This document shows, one piece after another, positions 15,446-24,166 of a stretch of DNA of 64,000 bases. Position 1 is the first letter of the stretch; every line of letters starts with the position of its first letter. The position numbers were made by a program, and so were the translations under genes. Source of the DNA: Longimicrobiales bacterium (GTDB lineage Bacteria; Gemmatimonadota; Gemmatimonadetes; Longimicrobiales; Gaopeijiaceae); contig OX639991.1 in NCBI GenBank assembly GCA_951828585.1, forward strand, positions 2,884,576 to 2,948,575, given 5' to 3'. Below the pieces are notes generated by a model that was not told the origin of the DNA, made no database searches, and saw only the letters and a list, made by a program, of their open reading frames with translations.

Positions 15446-17308
15446 TCAATTCCCCGTCCCCCCTGAATCCCCGACCCCGAACGCCAGCAGCAGGTTGCCC
15501 GGCATCTGGCCGAACATCCCGTACCCGCTGTTCACGAAGAGCATGCCCCCGGCGATGACAGGTCCCGGCCCGTCGATGGCGCCCCCCCTGCCCGGCACGC
15601 CCCCCACCGTCTCGACCGGCCGGGTCGTGTCGAATTCCCAGATCACCGTCCCGTCCATGGTGGAATGGGCCCGGATCACGCCGTCCAGCCCCCCTGCGAA
15701 CACGACACCGTCGATCACCGTCGCACCGGCCGAGATGGAGGAGTAGCAACCCCTCTTACCCTCGCAGGCCTCCGCGGGCGGCGCCGCCTTCCACACCTCT
15801 TCCCCGGTCATGAGGTCGAGCGCGTACAGCCCCGGCGACAGCGCCTTTTCGGGATGAACGTCGACGACCACGGCGTCCCGGTCGGCGACGGGCGCGTACG
15901 CGTAGCTTCCGTCGGTGGCCATCCCCCAGTGAATCCCCCCCAGCGCGCTCCCCTTGCCCACTACCGCAGACCACAGAAGAGCCCCGCCGTCGTCGGGGTC
16001 AAGCGCCCAAACCACGCCCGACTTCTGCCCCGCGACCAGGATCTCCTTCCCGTCCGGGCGCGTGACCAGCATCGGCGCCATCCCAAAGTCCAGGTCGGGT
16101 CCCGCGGGTTCCGGGCAATTCTCGCGATAGGCCGCCTGCGTGCACGCCATGTTGAAGGCGTCGTCCGCCGTCCCCTGGAAGGACCACGCCAACTCCCCCG
16201 TCTCCAGGTCCAGCGCGAGGATGGCGTCGCTGGTTTCGGTCGTGGGGTGGGTGAGGTTCTCCCCGGTCCCGGCATAGACCAGCCCGCGCGCGGGGTCCAC
16301 GGTGGGACTGGACCAGACCGCGGCGCCGGACGGGCCCCAGTTCGTCGTCCCGATCCCGTTCTTCCCCGTCTCTTCCGCGTACCCGGGGATCACCCGGTGG
16401 TACCACAGCACCTCGCCCGTGGCTGCGTCCAGCGCCGCGACCGCCCCCGAAGAGGTGCAGCACTCGTAGCGGGGATCCCCCGACACGGCGACTTCGAGCG
16501 AGGACACGGGGACAAAGAGCCGGCCGTCGTGCAGCGCCGGACTGCCCGTCCCGTACGCCGCCGAATGCCATCCGACCCGGTGCTTCCACAGTAGCGACCC
16601 GCTCGCCAGGTCCAACGCGTAGGCGTTCGTCCGCGAATCCACGAACCAGGCGGTGGACCGGCCCTCGGGCCCCTCGCCCACCACAATGGCGCCACGGATC
16701 ACCGCGTCGGCCTCGAAGCTCCAGCGCACGCACCCGGTGGCCAGGTCCAGCGCGACCACCTCGCCGAAAGGCCCAGCCACCAGTGCCGCGTCTCCGGCCA
16801 CAGCGGGCGAGGTGCGCATGTTGCTGCCGTCCGGGAAGGCGAAGGCCCACTTCAGTTGCAGATTCGGCACGTCGGAGGCGTCGAACCCGGCGCGCTCGGG
16901 GGGCTGGTAGCCGGTGCCCGCGAGGTTCCCGGCGAAGCCCATCCAGGAAACGGCCGCCGGGTCGAGGCCCATCCAGGAGGGGTCGGCACAGAGGGCGGCC
17001 TCCGGGATCGCCTCGGCCACGTAGCTCCGCCTGGTGAGATATTCGGCCACCTGGATCCGCTGCTCCGCGGTCATGCTGGAACCCTCCACGCGCATGACCC
17101 CGTCTTCCAGAACCCCGACGATGGCGCGTGGGGAAAGCTGCGCGAGCAGGCTGGTTCCCGCAGCCCGCCCCGTGCCCGCCGGCGTGTGACAGCTGGCACA
17201 CCTCTCGGCGAACAGCTTTTCCGCTTCCTGGGCGGGGGAAGGGGCGCATGCGACGAGAGATGCGACGGCCACGGCGGCTGTCGTAACAACGACACGGCGA
17301 GGACTCAT
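15446..17308 (-). CDS. Cytochrome c-PQQ quinohaemoprotein, polyvinyl-alcohol dehydrogenase type
   Basis: A secreted 620-residue quinohaemoprotein predicted to oxidise alcohols in the periplasm and pass electrons to its own haem. A signal peptide (residues 1-27) is followed by a cytochrome c domain with CASCH and an axial Met candidate in SSMTAEQRIQ. Then comes a propeller with repeated docking motifs (ALDLATGCVRWSFE, ALDAATGEVLWYHR, ALDLETGELAWSFQ). The domain order, cytochrome first and propeller second, matches polyvinyl-alcohol dehydrogenases rather than alcohol dehydrogenases with a C-terminal cytochrome. YECCTSSG contains an adjacent Cys pair. The true substrate is unknown. The 5' region holds a small reading frame and a strong hairpin. 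Confidence 0.83.
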   Translation of the reverse strand: MSPRRVVVTTAAVAVASLVACAPSPAQEAEKLFAERCASCHTPAGTGRAAGTSLLAQLSPRAIVGVLEDGVMRVEGSSMTAEQRIQVAEYLTRRSYVAEAIPEAALCADPSWMGLDPAAVSWMGFAGNLAGTGYQPPERAGFDASDVPNLQLKWAFAFPDGSNMRTSPAVAGDAALVAGPFGEVVALDLATGCVRWSFEADAVIRGAIVVGEGPEGRSTAWFVDSRTNAYALDLASGSLLWKHRVGWHSAAYGTGSPALHDGRLFVPVSSLEVAVSGDPRYECCTSSGAVAALDAATGEVLWYHRVIPGYAEETGKNGIGTTNWGPSGAAVWSSPTVDPARGLVYAGTGENLTHPTTETSDAILALDLETGELAWSFQGTADDAFNMACTQAAYRENCPEPAGPDLDFGMAPMLVTRPDGKEILVAGQKSGVVWALDPDDGGALLWSAVVGKGSALGGIHWGMATDGSYAYAPVADRDAVVVDVHPEKALSPGLYALDLMTGEEVWKAAPPAEACEGKRGCYSSISAGATVIDGVVFAGGLDGVIRAHSTMDGTVIWEFDTTRPVETVGGVPGRGGAIDGPGPVIAGGMLFVNSGYGMFGQMPGNLLLAFGVGDSGGTGN

Positions 17309-17351
17309 GGGGCGGATTCCCGCGGGATGTGGGGTGTCGGGGCCAAACGAT

Positions 17352-17396
17352 AAGCCCCCGGAGGCTCTGGACGCTACACAGAACCTCCGGGGGCTT
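17352..17396 (-). terminator. 13-bp hairpin upstream of the quinohaemoprotein gene
   Basis: AAGCCCCCGGAGG (17352-17364) and CCTCCGGGGGCTT (17384-17396) are perfect complements around a 19-base loop. On the minus strand the hairpin lies after the 20-codon reading frame and 43 bases before the dehydrogenase start. No clean T-run follows, only ATCGTTTGG, so it may terminate weakly, act as an attenuator, or protect an RNA end. Confidence 0.6.
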
Positions 17397-17461
17397 CTGA
17401 AACCGGCCGCAACCCGGCGCGAAGACCGCTTACGGCGCGAACGATTCGATCGTGTTTCGGC

Positions 17462-17524
17462 TTAGTGGCCGAAGCGGCGATCGCTTGCCCTTGCCGGGTT
17501 GGGCTGGGTACTGGGGCTAGACAA
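17462..17524 (-). CDS. 20-residue peptide with a 12-base Shine-Dalgarno sequence
   Basis: The minus strand carries AAGGAGGTGATC at 17538-17527. This is a full 12-base complement to the usual 3' end of 16S rRNA (GATCACCTCCTT), spaced correctly before TTG 17524. The frame encodes MSSPSTQPNPARASDRRFGH and stops. A promoter lies upstream and a hairpin downstream. Part of the coding region (minus-strand CAACCCGGC, 17501-17493) can pair with GCCGGGTTG at 17418-17410. It could be a leader peptide controlling the dehydrogenase, an independent small protein, or part of a structured RNA. I know no homologue. Confidence 0.45.
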   Translation of the reverse strand: MSSPSTQPNPARASDRRFGH

Positions 17525-17635
17525 GTGATCACCTCCTTGTTCAAGGGTTTGACATCGGGCGGGACACCAGGTCCTGCGCGAAACCGGGGCTGCCACCATG
17601 GCGGCACCGGGCTTGGCTTTGTGGGCCAACCTGAA

Positions 17636-17663
17636 TGTATACTGGCGAGTGCCGGATAATCAA
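17636..17663 (-). promoter_or_regulatory. Sigma-70-like promoter for the small reading frame
   Basis: TTGATT (17663-17658) and TATACA (17641-17636) are separated by 16 bases on the minus strand, about 100 bases before the strong ribosome site. On the plus strand the same bases give TATACT (17638-17643), which could serve the divergent amidohydrolase gene. Confidence 0.5.
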
Positions 17664-17707
17664 CCTCACCGGGCCGCTCGGCCCCACTCCCCCCCGGGAG
17701 GGACTCC

Positions 17708-19459
17708 GTGAACCGACTCATGAAGCGCCTGCCGATCGGTGCCACCCTCGCCACCGCCGTTCTCGCGGGCTGCACCGGCAGCGCACCGCCGCCAGCCGAT
17801 CTCGTGCTCGTCGGCGGCCGCGTGATCACCCTCGACGCGGAGAGCCGGGTGGCCGAGGCGGTTGCGGTGCGGGGCAAGAGGGTGGTGGCGGTCGGTACGG
17901 CGGCCGAAATCGAGGCCATGGCGGGGCCCGAAACGCGCCGCGTCGATCTGGCGGGCCGCGCGGTCACCCCCGGGCTGATGGACGCGCACGTGCACTTCGC
18001 GAGCGGCGGCGCGAACCGTCTCTACAACCTCGACATGAGCTACCCGAACGTCGAGAACATCGCCGATGTGCAGGCCATGGTGGCCGAACAGGCCGGCCGC
18101 GTGGCCGGGGACGAATGGGTGCGGGGCGGCGGCTGGGACGAGGGCAAGCTGGAGGAGCTGCGCTACATCTTCGCCGCCGATCTGGACGCGGTCGACGAGG
18201 ACCGGCCCGTCTGGCTCATGCACACCATGGGACACTACGGCGTGGCCAACTCGATCGCGCTCGAGATGGCGGACATCATGGCGGACACCCCCGACCCCCC
18301 CGGCGGCACCATCGACCGGGACGCTGACGGCGCCCCCACCGGCGTCCTCAAGGAATCCGCCATGGGCCTCGTCACCCGTCTCATCCCCCGTCTCGGCCCC
18401 GGCGAGCGGCGCGAAGGCATCCGCGCGCTGGCCGACGACTTCAACGCCGAATGCATGACCGGCGCCAAGGATCCGGGGATCGTTCAGGCCACCTGGGACG
18501 CGTACGCCGACGTCCTCGCCGACGGCGACCTCACCGTGCGCGTCTTCGCGCTGTGGAGCGAGCTCGACGGCACCATCGAAGAGGTGCGCGACTACGCCGA
18601 GGGCCTCGCGGCCTTCACCCGTCCCTACGAATCCACCGGCGACGACCGCCTCATCGCGGGCGGCGTCAAGCTCTACATCGACGGCAGCGGCGGCGCCCGC
18701 ACGGCCTGGCTCTACGACGACTGGAACCGCGAATTCACCGGCACCGACACCGGCAACCGCGGCTATCCCACCATGGATCCCGACGAACTCCGCCGCCGCT
18801 TCCGCGCGTACCACGACGCCGGCCTCCACGTCAGCATCCACTCCATCGGCGACCGCGCCATCGACTGGACGGTCGAGAGCTTCCAGGAGGCCCTGGCGGC
18901 AACGCCCACCAAGGGCCTCCGCCACGGCATCATCCACTCGAACATCCCCACCGACCGCGCCCTGGACGCCATGGCCGAACTCCAGCGCGACTGGCAGGCC
19001 GGCTACCCGGAGCCCTCCCCGACCTTCACCTGGTGGATCGGCGACACCTACGCCGGCAACTTCGGCCCCGAGCGCACCCTGCGCCTCAACCCGTTCCGCT
19101 CGTACCGGGAGCGCGGCATGATCTGGGCGAGCGGCTCGGACTTCTACGTGACTCCCTATCCGGCGCGGTACGGCGTGTGGGCCTCGGTCGCGCGCCGGCC
19201 GTTGCTGGGAGTCTACGGGGACGAGCCCTACGGCACCGCTCAGTCGGTGGATGTAGAGACCGCGCTGCGCTCATTCACCGTGTGGGCGGCCCACCAGATG
19301 TTTCTGGAGGACAGGGTGGGGACGATCGAGCCCGGCAAGTACGCAGATCTGGCCGTCTGGGACCGCGACCCGCTCACCGTGCCGACCGACGACCTGCGCG
19401 ACTTGGCCTGCGAGATGACGGTCTTCAACGGCGAGGTGGTGTTCGAGCGGGAGGGGTAG
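17708..19459 (+). CDS. Amidohydrolase family 3 lipoprotein (YtcJ-like)
   Basis: A predicted metal-dependent hydrolase of 583 residues, exported as a lipoprotein (ATLATAVLAGCTGS, lipid Cys near residue 22). It opens with the small beta-sandwich (LVLVGGRVITLDAESRVAEA), followed by the metal-binding strand PGLMDAHVHFASGG and LYIDGSGGARTAWLYDD. The insert typical of amidohydrolase_3 proteins carries HVSIHSIGDRAIDWTVESFQ. The end, LASGSD-like WASGSDFYVTPYP and GKYADLAVWDRDPLTVP, completes the barrel and returns to the sandwich. The family acts on formamides, hydantoins and N-acyl amino acids; the substrate here is not predictable. A single gene, convergent with its right neighbour. Confidence 0.88.
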   Translation: MNRLMKRLPIGATLATAVLAGCTGSAPPPADLVLVGGRVITLDAESRVAEAVAVRGKRVVAVGTAAEIEAMAGPETRRVDLAGRAVTPGLMDAHVHFASGGANRLYNLDMSYPNVENIADVQAMVAEQAGRVAGDEWVRGGGWDEGKLEELRYIFAADLDAVDEDRPVWLMHTMGHYGVANSIALEMADIMADTPDPPGGTIDRDADGAPTGVLKESAMGLVTRLIPRLGPGERREGIRALADDFNAECMTGAKDPGIVQATWDAYADVLADGDLTVRVFALWSELDGTIEEVRDYAEGLAAFTRPYESTGDDRLIAGGVKLYIDGSGGARTAWLYDDWNREFTGTDTGNRGYPTMDPDELRRRFRAYHDAGLHVSIHSIGDRAIDWTVESFQEALAATPTKGLRHGIIHSNIPTDRALDAMAELQRDWQAGYPEPSPTFTWWIGDTYAGNFGPERTLRLNPFRSYRERGMIWASGSDFYVTPYPARYGVWASVARRPLLGVYGDEPYGTAQSVDVETALRSFTVWAAHQMFLEDRVGTIEPGKYADLAVWDRDPLTVPTDDLRDLACEMTVFNGEVVFEREG

Positions 19460-19547
19460 GGGTGATGCCCTGACAGTCCGTGGCCAACTCCGCGCGAGCA
19501 CCGAGCGGTGAGGTACCGCGCTGCAGGGGGCTTCACTCCGCGCCGCG

Positions 19548-22304
19548 TCAGGGGGGCGAAGACAAGGCCGCCTCCCGGGACCACAGCAGAATGAGGCCGC
19601 ACGGACTCTGGCCGAACCGGCCGGGCACCCGCCCCTTCTGGTAGACCTCGGCCATTTCCAGGTACTCTGCCGGAATGTCGTTGAGGCTCAACCCCCCGAC
19701 ACTGGTCCCGACATTCCTTCCGTCCAGCAACACCGGTATCGGACAGCCACCGTACGTCGTGAGGATGACAATGGGCCCCCGGAAGCTCACCATGACCCCG
19801 GGCAGTCTGCGGAAGGCGTCCGCCAGGTTCGGTTTGCCTTCCTCGATGAGTGTCTCCCGGGTAAGGAGCGAGTCCGGCCAGCCCCGCTCCACCCTCCAAT
19901 TCACGCCCATTCTTTCCAGGAAGCTGGACCCTGCCTCCACCTCGATGGGATCGAGGACCAGGGCGTTGATGGCCATCGCAACCTCGACGACCGTCGTGCC
20001 TTCTTCGTTCAGCGTCACCGGCTCGGTGTGCGTCTCGTAGCCGAACCCTTCCACGCTGACCTTCACGACCGGCCCTTCCAGGCCTCCGAACTCGGCCGAC
20101 CCCTGCCCGTCCGACAACCGGCCCCTCTCGCCGTTGACCGAAACGGACGCCCCCTGGATCAGGCGCCCCGATCCGAATTCCGAAACCCGTACCACCAGCC
20201 TCCCGGCAATGCTGGTGACCACGTCGCCCAGTTCGCGCATCACAACCTGCAGGTCTCCTTCGCCCACCACCCGGAATGCCCCATGCAGCGTTGTGTATCC
20301 CCCCTTGTTCGCCGTGAGCGTGTAGCGTCCCGCCGGGATCTCCAGGGAGACCGTTCCGTTCATCCCGGTGACGTACGGCTCGGGGTGGTCCGGCAGTTCG
20401 ATCAGCGCGCCCAGCAGGGGCGCGTTGCCTTCCACGTCGCGGAGGTGCAGGGTCACGCGGAACGCAGTCGTGTCCGGGCCGGGCTCGCGGGTAGCCGGCG
20501 CGGGGGCATACAGCTCGGGTTCCGCTGCCGTATCCGGGGCCGGACGGTCAACTGCGCTTTCCATTTTGACAACCACAGTTGACATTTGATCTTCCGCAGT
20601 CGGAAGGACCAGGCTCTCAACGACGGCGAGAACCCCCAGCGGCACGAAGAACGTTTCCCTCAACACCGGATCCTCCTCCGCCGGCCCGCTCACGCTCACC
20701 CGCAGGCGCGAACCTGCCGGAACGTCGCAGAGCATGAAGAGCCCCCGCCAGTCGGTGGTGGTCCTGGCGGTGGCGAAGGCGCCGTCCCTGCCCATCGTCC
20801 ACATACGGTCCCCGGTGCCTTCCGGCCCGACTGGAGCGGCGATGGACGGCGCCGAGTACCCCGACGCCCGCAGCCATCGCACATCCACCCTCATCTCCGT
20901 CTTTGGCGTGCCGTCCACCGTGGTGATGCGGCCCAGAAACGCGACCGTCCCCCCGGGCCGTGGCGCTCCCCCGCACGAAGCGGCCAGCGCATCGGTCACG
21001 GACGGCGCGCGCAACCGGACGTGCGTGACCTCTCCCAATCTGCCTTCGGCAACCACTTCAGCCGGCGATGCCATGCCCCGGTTGGAAAGAAGCGGCCGCT
21101 CGACGCGGAGCACATGCCGGCCCTCGGGCAGTCCGGGCAGCAGGAAGGAACCGTCCTCTTCGGCGATCGCCTGGCGGCGCGTTCCCGCCAGTACCACGAC
21201 GACGGGCTCCAGTGGGGGCCCGGTCCCCAACGAGTCGGTGACCACCCCCGAGATGCTGGCCGACTCGGCGTGCAGGACGGTTCTGCCGCGCGCATCCGTG
21301 ATCGCCCAGGTGACCCCGCCCTCTTCCGAATAACCGGTGCGCCGGACACGGCCGCGGCGAGCCTCTTCGAGGTTCGGCATCCTGATCCGCCACTCGCGAA
21401 CGATCCAGGCGCCGTCCGGAAGCCGGGTGAAGGCGACCTCCCCGCCCGGCTCACCGATCTCGCGCGAGCGGATGAGGTTGAGATAGACGAACTCCAGCCG
21501 TTCGAGCTCCGAAGTCGCCGCATTCACCCACAGAACACCACCGATGTCGGGCACCTCGCGACCCTCGAGCGGCCGGAAGATGAGACCGATCCTGCCCTCC
21601 TCCCCCTCGCGCAGCCCGAAACAGTGCGAATCGAGGAAGGGGTCCGAGAGAAGCGCCCCCGCATCCGGGGCGAAGTAGACCGTGTTGTTGTCCGCGGTCG
21701 CCTGGACGAATCCCCGGCTCGCGAGGTACCCAATCGGGAAGGAACGGAAGGCCGCCGCCAGATTCTCCGAGATCGTGGTGTCCTCCTCGATGGTCTCCTC
21801 GGCGTCGCGGTCCAGCTGTCGCTCGTAGCGCAGGAGCGTGTAGCTGTAGAGCGACGCTTCGCGCGTGTACTCCTCCGCCGCCAGCGCCTTGCGCACCTCT
21901 TCCCAAACACGCGCGGTCGCCCGCCCTTCCTCCGGTCTGACCTCGCAGCGCCGCCCGCCCGACACGTCCAGCCCCGCGAGGGGGATCGCCTGCACCGGGA
22001 CCTGGATCGTGAGCAGTTCGCCGTCGGGCTCCGGTTCGAAGGGGTCCGTGGTCCAGTTGGCGTATCCGATTCGCTCTACCGTGATGTAGTGGGGACCGGG
22101 GTCGACGGCACGCACCAGGAACCTGCCGGCCCCGTTGCTGAGGACGCGCGTCACCTGGGTGCTCGTGCTGTCGTAGAGGATGACCATGGCGCCCGGTACC
22201 GGCGTGCCCGTGCCTTCCTCGACGACGACCCCGACGACCGGCTGTGCGGCGGTCCGGAGGGGGACGAGGGCGGTGAGGAGCAGGAGAAGGCGGGCGATGC
22301 GCAT
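19548..22304 (-). CDS. Secreted multi-domain protein: carboxypeptidase-regulatory repeats plus C-terminal TonB-plug-like domain
   Basis: A 918-residue exported protein starting at ATG 22304 (signal RIARLLLLLTALVPLRTAAQ). The first module, VVGVVVEEGTGTPVPGAMVI, is a carboxypeptidase-regulatory-like domain. A long middle part follows, with further transthyretin-like modules (SISGVVTDSLGTGPPLEPVV, EGNAPLLGALIELPDHPEPY, RLIQGASVSVNGERGRLSDG). The last 120 residues resemble a TonB receptor plug (RRLPGVMVSFRGPIVILTTY, then LNDIPAEYLEMAEVYQKG), but no beta-barrel follows. It may sit in the envelope as a sensory or adaptor protein. Function unknown. It stands alone between convergent and divergent neighbours. 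Confidence 0.75.
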   Translation of the reverse strand: MRIARLLLLLTALVPLRTAAQPVVGVVVEEGTGTPVPGAMVILYDSTSTQVTRVLSNGAGRFLVRAVDPGPHYITVERIGYANWTTDPFEPEPDGELLTIQVPVQAIPLAGLDVSGGRRCEVRPEEGRATARVWEEVRKALAAEEYTREASLYSYTLLRYERQLDRDAEETIEEDTTISENLAAAFRSFPIGYLASRGFVQATADNNTVYFAPDAGALLSDPFLDSHCFGLREGEEGRIGLIFRPLEGREVPDIGGVLWVNAATSELERLEFVYLNLIRSREIGEPGGEVAFTRLPDGAWIVREWRIRMPNLEEARRGRVRRTGYSEEGGVTWAITDARGRTVLHAESASISGVVTDSLGTGPPLEPVVVVLAGTRRQAIAEEDGSFLLPGLPEGRHVLRVERPLLSNRGMASPAEVVAEGRLGEVTHVRLRAPSVTDALAASCGGAPRPGGTVAFLGRITTVDGTPKTEMRVDVRWLRASGYSAPSIAAPVGPEGTGDRMWTMGRDGAFATARTTTDWRGLFMLCDVPAGSRLRVSVSGPAEEDPVLRETFFVPLGVLAVVESLVLPTAEDQMSTVVVKMESAVDRPAPDTAAEPELYAPAPATREPGPDTTAFRVTLHLRDVEGNAPLLGALIELPDHPEPYVTGMNGTVSLEIPAGRYTLTANKGGYTTLHGAFRVVGEGDLQVVMRELGDVVTSIAGRLVVRVSEFGSGRLIQGASVSVNGERGRLSDGQGSAEFGGLEGPVVKVSVEGFGYETHTEPVTLNEEGTTVVEVAMAINALVLDPIEVEAGSSFLERMGVNWRVERGWPDSLLTRETLIEEGKPNLADAFRRLPGVMVSFRGPIVILTTYGGCPIPVLLDGRNVGTSVGGLSLNDIPAEYLEMAEVYQKGRVPGRFGQSPCGLILLWSREAALSSPP

Positions 22305-22497
22305 GGATGTAGGATCGCTGGAGAGGGGGCGGTGGCACCAGAGGTGCAGCGGACTGTTCCCCGGCGGACCGCGGACGACGCTACAGGCTCGTCGCCGTAT
22401 CCGGTTCGCCACCGCCGTGGCCACTCCTTGATTGTAAACCCGGACGTACAAACCGTTCCCGGGGGTTGGTCCGCCGTCACAGGGACTTCGTCTAACT

Positions 22498-22629
22498 GAG
22501 CTCCGGTGGGAGCCGCTCTACGACGACGGTGTTGACCCCGAGCTCGTCGCTTTCCACGAACACAGTCACGGCCGGCTGGACATGGCGGTCCGATTCGGCG
22601 ACAACGTCTACCTGTTCGAGTTCATCAAG
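22498..22629 (+). pseudogene. Remnant of a PD-(D/E)XK nuclease domain from an AAA-ATPase-like protein
   Basis: 44 in-frame codons look like the catalytic core of the PD-(D/E)XK domain found at the end of AAA-ATPase-like proteins: ELRWEPLYDDG, then HEHSHGRLDMAVRFGDNVY and LFEFIK. This matches the family pattern GRxDMAV...VYLFEFKV. An in-frame stop ends it a little later, no start is near, and it abuts the 3' end of the opposing gene. It is therefore a fragment of a lost accessory gene. The identification is from memory of the family. Confidence 0.5.
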
Positions 22630-23311
22630 CCGCCCTGTACGCCCTCACAAACGCCACCCCGCTCACGATCACCGCCACCCCGATCCACACCACCCCCCAC
22701 GCCGTCGTCGACAGCGGCGTGATTTCCGCCAGCATGGCCGCGTCCGACTGCAAGTGCGGCCGGTCCAGCACGTCGCTCTTGATGTCCAGAATCGCGTAAA
22801 GACAGCTGGTCAGCCCCAGCGCAGTCAGCACCACCTTGCTCGCCCCCGCCCCCAGCTTCCGCCCCGCGAGCACCAGAACAGTCCCGAAGCCCAGCCCGAA
22901 AAGCAGCCCGAAACCATTCCTCACATACAGCGCCGTGAGCAGCACCACCAAGCCTCCGACCACGGTGAGCAACACATGGTTCGAAACTCGTCGCGTGCCG
23001 GCGAGCGCCAGCAGCGCCACGCCCCACAGCAAGCTGCCCAGGTAACCCGCCGAAAGCGTCAGGAAGGCGTTGCCCCCGCCGCAGTGGCAGGCGCCGCCCT
23101 GTTGGGGGTCCAGAACGATCTTGTCGATCGTCCCCCCCGTGGCCAGGGACGCGATCCCGTGGCTGATCTCGTGGAGCATGACCACGAAGATCTTGAGCGG
23201 ATAGATGGCGGGCGTGTCCCAGAGGAGCCACACGGTGGCGAAGTATATGGCGAAACCGGCGAGGAAGGTCAGCTTCCGGCGCGCGGTGGGGGAATCCTGG
23301 GGAGTGGTCAT
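22625..23311 (-). CDS. M50-type membrane metalloprotease
   Basis: A 228-residue polytopic protein starting at ATG 23311 with MTTPQDSPTARRKLTFLAGF. The zinc motif lies in a membrane segment, VVMLHEISHGIASLATGG. It is followed by VLDPQQGGACHCGGGNAFLT and AGYLGSLLWGVALLALAG, the arrangement of M50B-like intramembrane proteases. Four or five more hydrophobic helices follow. The family cleaves membrane-anchored proteins, or in some members has no known substrate. It is divergent from the thioredoxin-like gene across 256 bases in which I see no clear promoter. Confidence 0.8.
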   Translation of the reverse strand: MTTPQDSPTARRKLTFLAGFAIYFATVWLLWDTPAIYPLKIFVVMLHEISHGIASLATGGTIDKIVLDPQQGGACHCGGGNAFLTLSAGYLGSLLWGVALLALAGTRRVSNHVLLTVVGGLVVLLTALYVRNGFGLLFGLGFGTVLVLAGRKLGAGASKVVLTALGLTSCLYAILDIKSDVLDRPHLQSDAAMLAEITPLSTTAWGVVWIGVAVIVSGVAFVRAYRAA

Positions 23312-23567
23312 GGCTCGTATTCCCGGCTGTGGAGACTCTGCAGTCCTTTTACGTGTGGGGGCGATGAACGGTTCCGGTTCCGGTCCCTTGCGCTTTCGGA
23401 GCCTCCCACCCAACGCGTCCGTCCTAACGGTTGGGCGCTCGGCCCCGGAGCCGGGGTTGCCCGCGACCCTGGTTGACCCACTCCGGTCCCGCGGACCATT
23501 GGCTCGCCCGCTTCCCTTTGAGTAGGTTGTGGCTTGGTCGTTCGAAAGTCCAGACGGGAGGATTCCA

Positions 23568-24092
23568 GTGAAGATAAGAATGGTGGTACTGCTGGCAGCG
23601 GTGGCGTGGGCGGCGTGCGCGGTCCCCGATTTCAAACCGCTGGAGCCCGGCGACAACGTCCCCGCCTTCAACGCATCGACGCTGGACGGGGAGGAGTTCA
23701 ACAGCGCCGACCTGGCCGGCTCCCCCTACATGCTCAACATCTGGGCCACCTGGTGCGCGCCCTGCCGGCACGAGATGCCCGAACTGCAGGAGCTCCATGA
23801 GACCTTCTCCGGACAGGGATTCCAGGTCGTGGGCGTCAGCGTGGACGACCGCGGGTCGCGCGAGACAATCCGGGAGTTTCTCGCCGAGGTCGGGGTGACC
23901 TTCCCCATCTACCACGATCCGTCCTGGGAGATCCAGGACTTGTACGGCCTGCTAGGCCTGCCCGGGTCGTTCCTGATGGACGCGGAGGGGCGCCTTGTGC
24001 GGAGGTGGACGGGATCCTTCAAACCGATGGCCCAGGACGTGCAGGAAGACGTGCGGAAGCTGGTTGGCCCGGCAGCACCGGACCAGCTGTAA
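23568..24092 (+). CDS. TlpA-like thiol-disulfide oxidoreductase, probable lipoprotein
   Basis: A 174-residue redox protein starting at GTG 23568, which has a GGGAGG ribosome site six bases upstream. The start IRMVVLLAAVAWAACAVPD is a short lipoprotein signal. The thioredoxin fold carries NIWATWCAPCRHEMPELQEL with the WCAPC active site, VVGVSVDDRGSRETI, and the cis-Pro loop GLLGLPGSFLMDAEGRLV. It probably reduces disulfides, for example on apocytochromes, outside the cytoplasmic membrane. That role would fit the secreted haem proteins in the window, but they are not adjacent. The permease gene follows 74 bases downstream. Confidence 0.88.
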   Translation: MKIRMVVLLAAVAWAACAVPDFKPLEPGDNVPAFNASTLDGEEFNSADLAGSPYMLNIWATWCAPCRHEMPELQELHETFSGQGFQVVGVSVDDRGSRETIREFLAEVGVTFPIYHDPSWEIQDLYGLLGLPGSFLMDAEGRLVRRWTGSFKPMAQDVQEDVRKLVGPAAPDQL

Positions 24093-24166
24093 CAGGAGCT
24101 GGTGAACCCCTGCGTCGCACCGACAGAGCTGGCACCGGACTGCGAAAGGCGCGACAAGGGTGACCT

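Noticed and set aside
20561-20588. TGTCA-N8-TGTCA sequence resembling part of the three-part element
   Set aside because: It lies inside the coding sequence of the 918-residue protein (codons for MSTVVVKMES) and lacks the correct third block. Probably chance.
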